Positions 60,052 to 64,000 of a DNA stretch of 64,000 nucleotides are shown piece by piece. This DNA comes from Streptomyces lanatus (GTDB lineage Bacteria; Actinomycetota; Actinomycetes; Streptomycetales; Streptomycetaceae). Position 1 is the first letter of the stretch. Each line of letters begins with the position of its first letter. The translations under genes were made by a program, and so were the position numbers. The notes under the pieces were generated by a model. The model was not told where the DNA came from. It searched no databases and saw only the letters and a program-made list of their open reading frames with translations. The DNA is taken from the NCBI RefSeq assembly GCF_014655715.1, contig NZ_BNBM01000009.1, positions 291,715 through 355,714 of the forward strand. The letters are read 5' to 3'.

Positions 60052-60768
60052 ATGCCGGTACTGGTGATCACGGGCACGGGCACGGAGGTCGGCAAGACGG
60101 TCACGACCGCCGCGGTCGCGGCGACGGCGATGGCGGCGGGCCGGTCGGTGGCGGTGCTGAAGGCGGCGCAGACCGGCGTACGGACGGACGAGGACGGCGA
60201 CGCGCAGGAGGTCGCGCGGCTCGCGGGCGGGGTGACGACTGCGGAACTCGCCCGCTATCCCGACCCGTTGGCCCCTGCCACGGCCGCGCGCCGCGCGGGT
60301 CGTACGCCGGTCCGCCCGCACGAGATCGCCGACGCCGCCGCCAAGCTGGCCACCGAGCACGATCTGGTGCTGGTGGAAGGGGCGGGCGGTCTGCTCGTCC
60401 GCTTCGACGAGGCGGGCAGCACTCTGGCGGACGCGGCCGAGCTGATGGCGGCGCCTGTGCTGGTGGTGGCGTCGGCGGGTCTGGGCACGCTGAATGTGAC
60501 GGAGCTGACGGCGCGTGAACTGCGCGGTCGGCGGCTGGACCTGCTGGGTGTGGTGATCGGGAGCTGGCCCGAGGGGGCGGATCTGGCGTCGCGTTGCAAT
60601 GTGGCGGATCTGCCGGAGGTGGCGGGGGCGCCGCTGCTGGGTGCGGTGCCCGCGGGGGCGGGGGCGCTGGCGCCTGCCGACTTCCGTGCCGCGGCTGCGG
60701 GTTGGCTGGCGCCGAGGCTGTTCGGGACGTGGGACGCGGAGGGGTTCAGGGGGAGGGTGGCGCCCTGA
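60052..60768 (+). CDS. bioD: dethiobiotin synthetase
   Basis: 238 residues from ATG 60052. P-loop ITGTGTEVGKTVTTA, substrate loop KAAQTG, VEGAGGLLVRF and AELMAAPVLVVASAGLGTLN are the BioD signatures. Closes the ureido ring with CO2 and ATP. Completes the operon bioBAD. Confidence 0.95.
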   Translation: MPVLVITGTGTEVGKTVTTAAVAATAMAAGRSVAVLKAAQTGVRTDEDGDAQEVARLAGGVTTAELARYPDPLAPATAARRAGRTPVRPHEIADAAAKLATEHDLVLVEGAGGLLVRFDEAGSTLADAAELMAAPVLVVASAGLGTLNVTELTARELRGRRLDLLGVVIGSWPEGADLASRCNVADLPEVAGAPLLGAVPAGAGALAPADFRAAAAGWLAPRLFGTWDAEGFRGRVAP

Positions 60769-60814
60769 CGAGGCCTCGGCCTGGGATGTCAGACCCTTGT
60801 GCCACTCTCTGATC

Positions 60815-61261
60815 ATGCAGACCAACCCTGATCACTGGGACGACCTGATCTCCGAATGGGACGAGATCCGGGAGGGCTACCACCTCGGCGACACGCACCG
60901 CACCGTGCTGGAGTGCGCCCGTCAGCTTGAGGAGAGCGTGGCGGCCGACAGCCCGGACACGGCGCTGTGGGTGCTCGGGCTGGTGCTCATAGGCCCCTAC
61001 GTGATCCATGCCCGCCGGGACGCGGCGGCGGAGGCCCGCGTGCTGAAGGCGATGGGCACCGTCGAGCGGGCTCTCGGGCAGCCGGACTGTGCGCATGAGG
61101 AGCACCCGTGCGACGACATGGCGGACGGCGGTGAACTGGACGATCTTCAGCAGGTGCTGGAGATGCTGGCCCACCCGCAGGAGGAGGACCGGATGGCGAG
61201 GGAGATCTGGACCTGCCCGAGCAATCTCACCGGGATCGCCCGCGCCTTCGCCGACGCGTAG
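60815..61261 (+). CDS. conserved hypothetical protein, 148 aa
   Basis: From ATG 60815 (MQTNPDHWDDLISEWDEIREGYHLGDTH). Acidic, mainly helical, with a repeat-like region and late cysteine residues (DCAHEEHPCDDMADGG, EIWTCPSN). No signal or membrane segment. I do not recognise a functional family. It follows bioD by 46 bp but has its own gap and may not be part of the operon; translation is supported by strong codon-position bias. Confidence 0.7.
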   Translation: MQTNPDHWDDLISEWDEIREGYHLGDTHRTVLECARQLEESVAADSPDTALWVLGLVLIGPYVIHARRDAAAEARVLKAMGTVERALGQPDCAHEEHPCDDMADGGELDDLQQVLEMLAHPQEEDRMAREIWTCPSNLTGIARAFADA

Positions 61262-61287
61262 CAGCCCTGCCGCTTTCCGGACAGCCT

Positions 61288-63675
61288 CTAGACGGCCTCG
61301 GTCCCGTCGCTCTCGGCGACGAGCCGCACCAGTTCGATGCGGGAGCGGATGCCCAGCCGGGTGAAGACACCCCGCAGATGGTGGTCGATGGTGCGAGGGC
61401 TGAGGGCGAGGCGGGCGGCGATCTCTCGGTTGGTGGCGCCCTCGGCGGCCATGCGGGCGACCAGGAGCTGCTGGGCCGTGAGTCGGGCGGTGGGGGTGTC
61501 GGGGGCGGTCCGGCCGGCCGGGGTACCCAGGGCGCGGAGTTCGGTGCGGGCCTGGGTCGCGCAGTGCGGGGCGCCGAAGGAGTCGAAGGCCTCCAGGGCG
61601 CTGTGGAGACGGTCGCGTGCCTCGGTGCGGCGGCGCAGTCGGCGCAGGGCACTGCCGAACAGCAGCTCCGTGCGGGCCCGTTCGAAGTCACGGGTGCCCC
61701 GGGAGTGCAGGTCGAGCGCCGTGCGGTAGTGGTCGACGGCCTCCGCGCCGGGGGCGAGCAGGGCCCGGCAGCGGGCGCTGAGGGCCAGGTCGTCGGGGCT
61801 GCCGACGGTCTCGGCCCAGCGGTCGTAGCCGGCGTGGGCCGCGCGCGCGACCCGAGTGTCGCCGGTGCGGACGGCGGCCTCGACGTAGTGCGGGGTGGCC
61901 AGATGACGGATCGCCCGGTGACCGTGGCCGGGGCCGAAACCGGCGAGTGCGCGCAGCCGGGTGGCCGCGCCGGCGTAGCGGCCACTGCTCAGGTCGAGGA
62001 AGGCGAGCGCCCACTGGGCCAGGGCGGCGGGCAAACCCAGGCCACGAGGCAGGGCGTACGCCCGTGCGGTCGCGGCGCGTTCGTGGCAGACGTCGGCGTC
62101 CGCGGTGAGCGCCGCGAACATCGCGAGGGCGGCCTGGAGATGGCAGGCCCCGTTGTCCTGGCCCGTGGCGTGGGCCTGCCACAGCCCGTCCACCGCGGCG
62201 GCCTCGCCGGCCCGGGGGCGCCCGGTCCAGAAGTCGGCGTACGCCCGGAACTCCATCGCCTGCGGCACCGTCACCGGGGTGCCGTGCGCTCGGGCGGAGG
62301 CGGTCGCGCGGAGGGTCGCGGTGGCCGCGCGGGTGTGGTCGCCGAGGAGCAGGGCGGCGATCCCGGCATGGATCAGGACGGTGGGGTCACCCCCGGGCCC
62401 ACAGCGCCCGGCCGCCGCCTTCAGCAGCTCACGCGCGTCCTCGTACCGCCCGTCGAACGCAGCCACCAGCCCACGCAGCGTGCCGGGCCCCGCGACACCG
62501 AGCCGCCCGGCCACACGAACGGCCTCACCCAGGCGGCGTACGTCCCCGGTGTAGATGGCGGCCTCGGTGGCTCGGGCCAGGAGGTGGGCGGCGGGGGTGA
62601 GGGGGGCGGGGATGTCGGTGGCGGGGGCTGGGGCGGGAGTAGTGGAGGGCGGGCTGCCGGAAGCGGAGGCGCCCGAGGCCGGGGTGGCTGAGGCCAGGCC
62701 GCCAGAAACGGAGGAACCCAAAGCCGGAACACCAAAGGCAAGGCCGACAGCCCCAGCCCGGCCAAGGTCGATCCGCACCGCAGCATCCCCCACCCCGACA
62801 CCCCCCACCCCAACCGCCGCCACAAGCAGCGCATCGAACGCCTCCGTCGCGTTCCCCGCCCGCAGCGCCAGTACCCCGCTCAGCGCATCGTCCGTCACAG
62901 CCGTAGCCAGCCGCCGTGCCCGGTCCCCGTCGCCCGACCGCCAGGCGTACGCGGCGGCACGGGCCAGCAGGCGGGACCGTTCGGGCGGGTCGGGGCACAG
63001 CTCGGCCGCCCGTTCCGCCAGCGCGCGTGCCAGCGGCAGCCGTCCCGCGTGCGCGGCTCTGCCGGCGGCCACGCCGAGTTCCGCGGCCAGCCGTCCGCTG
63101 GGGCCGAGCGCGCCCGCGCCCCGGTGCCAGGAGCGCCAAGGCGCCTCGCCGTCGCCGCGCAGTACGCGGGCCAGCAGGCGGTGGACGTCGCGCCGGTCGG
63201 GCGGTGAGCCCGTCTCGTAGGCCGCGATCCGCGTCCACGCGTCGCGGAAGAGCACGCCGCCCGCTCCGGCGTACGCGATCCCGGCCGCTTCGGCGGCGTC
63301 CAGGCACCGGGTGTCGAGCCGGGCGGCCATGACGGCGCGCAGGAAGGCGTCGGTGGGGACCGGGTACTGGTCGGCCGCGGCAAGGAGGAGGAGCAGACGG
63401 GTGTCGTCGGGCAGCGCCCGTATCTCCGCCCGGCGTTCGCGCAGCAGCGTCGGGGCCAGTGCCGCCGGTTGTGTGGGGAGCGGGTCGAGGCCCGTCGCCT
63501 GGCGGTCGGTGAGGCGCGGGACGAGTTCGGCGGCGGCGCGCGGATCGCCGTACACGGCACGCAGTACGCGCACGCGGACGCCTTCGGGAAGGCTCGCGGC
63601 CAGTTGGTGCCACGCGTCCGCCGGCTGTCGTGGCGAAGTGCGGTCGAGAGGTGGGGGGTTCACCGGAGTCACCAC
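61288..63675 (-). CDS. LuxR-family transcriptional regulator without visible P-loop
   Basis: 795 residues from a GTG start (GTG-GTG). The C-terminal LuxR helix-turn-helix (about 733-790) reads QQLLVARMAAEGATNREIAARLALSPRTIDHHLRGVF. The long helical/TPR-like body resembles the C-terminal part of LAL activators, but no Walker A motif is seen in the N-terminal 200 residues, so the usual ATPase is absent. A Gly/Ala/Ser/Thr/Pro-rich linker spans about 305-365. Divergent from a secreted lipase gene; LuxR-type LipR regulators activate Streptomyces lipase genes, so this is the likely role. Confidence 0.85.
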   Translation of the reverse strand: MVTPVNPPPLDRTSPRQPADAWHQLAASLPEGVRVRVLRAVYGDPRAAAELVPRLTDRQATGLDPLPTQPAALAPTLLRERRAEIRALPDDTRLLLLLAAADQYPVPTDAFLRAVMAARLDTRCLDAAEAAGIAYAGAGGVLFRDAWTRIAAYETGSPPDRRDVHRLLARVLRGDGEAPWRSWHRGAGALGPSGRLAAELGVAAGRAAHAGRLPLARALAERAAELCPDPPERSRLLARAAAYAWRSGDGDRARRLATAVTDDALSGVLALRAGNATEAFDALLVAAVGVGGVGVGDAAVRIDLGRAGAVGLAFGVPALGSSVSGGLASATPASGASASGSPPSTTPAPAPATDIPAPLTPAAHLLARATEAAIYTGDVRRLGEAVRVAGRLGVAGPGTLRGLVAAFDGRYEDARELLKAAAGRCGPGGDPTVLIHAGIAALLLGDHTRAATATLRATASARAHGTPVTVPQAMEFRAYADFWTGRPRAGEAAAVDGLWQAHATGQDNGACHLQAALAMFAALTADADVCHERAATARAYALPRGLGLPAALAQWALAFLDLSSGRYAGAATRLRALAGFGPGHGHRAIRHLATPHYVEAAVRTGDTRVARAAHAGYDRWAETVGSPDDLALSARCRALLAPGAEAVDHYRTALDLHSRGTRDFERARTELLFGSALRRLRRRTEARDRLHSALEAFDSFGAPHCATQARTELRALGTPAGRTAPDTPTARLTAQQLLVARMAAEGATNREIAARLALSPRTIDHHLRGVFTRLGIRSRIELVRLVAESDGTEAV

Positions 63676-63756
63676 ACAAAAGACGTTACTGGCGGGTTAG
63701 TTGAAGCGTAAAGACCGGCGATTTCACCGATGCGGCGCGCGTAGACCGGCTCGACA

Positions 63757-63784
63757 CTCCTGACAACCCCACACGTTTCAGGAG
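63757..63784 (+). promoter_or_regulatory. hairpin covering the lipase ribosome-binding site
   Basis: CTCCTGA (63757-63763) is complementary to TCAGGAG (63778-63784), 14-nt loop. The 3' arm contains the AGGAGG Shine-Dalgarno of the lipase gene, so translation could be gated by folding. Confidence 0.45.
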
Positions 63785-63789
63785 GCATC

Positions 63790-64000
63790 ATGCAGCGCCA
63801 CAAGCGTCGCATCGCCACGGCTCTGACGGCCGTGGCCTCATCGCTCCTTCTGTCACTCACTCTCTCCCCCACACCCGCGCACGCCGCCACCCACGATCCC
63901 GTCGTCTTCGTGCACGGCCTGAGCAGCTCGGCGAGCAGCTGGGACGACTGGGCCGGCTACTTCCGGGCCGACGGCTACTCCGCCGCCGAGCTGGACGCCT
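63790..64000 (+). CDS. secreted triacylglycerol lipase/esterase (3' end missing)
   Basis: Only the first 70 residues are in the window. Signal peptide MQRHKRRIATALTAVASSLLL... with cleavage near AHAAT, then the start of the alpha/beta-hydrolase fold DPVVFVHGLSSSASSWDDW with the oxyanion HG. Resembles Streptomyces class lipases (LipA/Lip family). AGGAGG precedes the ATG. Catalytic Ser, Asp and His lie beyond the window edge. Confidence 0.85.
   Translation, partial: MQRHKRRIATALTAVASSLLLSLTLSPTPAHAATHDPVVFVHGLSSSASSWDDWAGYFRADGYSAAELDA

Overview
The window is chromosomal DNA from a Streptomyces species. The support is very high GC with strong third-position GC bias, GTG and TTG starts, TetR/SARP/AfsR/XRE-DUF5753/DUF397/Lrp regulators, MurT-GatD, a Streptomyces-type c-di-AMP riboswitch, and one regulator gene carrying the rare TTA codon. 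Gene density is about one per kb. I see no rRNA, tRNA, CRISPR array, IS element or prophage. Most of it looks like conserved chromosome with a few accessory pieces.

Layout. 1-4326: 3' part of a giant secreted protein with two GH43 modules. 4.4-8.9 kb: a cytochrome P450 with an unusual I-helix, convergent with an AfsR-like SARP regulator. 8.9-11.8 kb: DUF779 protein, secreted phosphodiester glycosidase, tiny membrane protein, Tat-exported phosphodiesterase. 12.0-15.2 kb: catabolic operon of a quinone-oxidoreductase-like protein and two acyl-CoA dehydrogenases that look like partners of one heteromeric enzyme. 15.3-18.9 kb: XRE-cupin regulator divergent from a thioredoxin-reductase-like enzyme, then ATP-dependent DNA ligase and an overlapping Nudix hydrolase. 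19.0-23.3 kb: aldehyde dehydrogenase, small proteins, and an acyl-CoA dehydrogenase divergent from its TetR. 23.4-28.3 kb: peptide deformylase, MurT-GatD, 6-phosphofructokinase, CtaG-like protein.

28.3-31.8 kb holds a possible surface-signalling set: a PASTA-domain lipoprotein, a Ser/Thr kinase whose ectodomain is built of septum-formation-like modules instead of PASTA repeats, and a tiny membrane protein. 31.8-35.8 kb is a four-gene operon (LytTR response regulator, small membrane protein, sodium:solute symporter, LytS-type kinase with one membrane segment) in which the transporter may be the sensor. 35.9-38.6 kb is an Lrp-family regulator with dimethylargininase-like and ornithine aminotransferase genes (arginine/ornithine metabolism). 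38.7-42.5 kb has two SpoIIE-type PP2C phosphatases with PAS sensors, followed by an acyltransferase.

43.5-48.5 kb is the urease operon ureABCFGD (no ureE), with a 400-bp structured repeat element inserted between ureF and ureG. 48.6-50.3 kb is a TetR-membrane protein pair. 50.4-51.7 kb is a toxin-less Phd antitoxin divergent from clpP. 51.7-52.8 kb is a c-di-AMP riboswitch and NlpC/P60 hydrolase. 52.8-56.2 kb has LysE/LysR and an anti-sigma-like ATPase/XRE/DUF397 module. 56.3-60.8 kb is the complete late biotin pathway (bioF divergent from bioBAD). The end has a LuxR-type regulator without a visible ATPase, divergent from a truncated secreted lipase gene.
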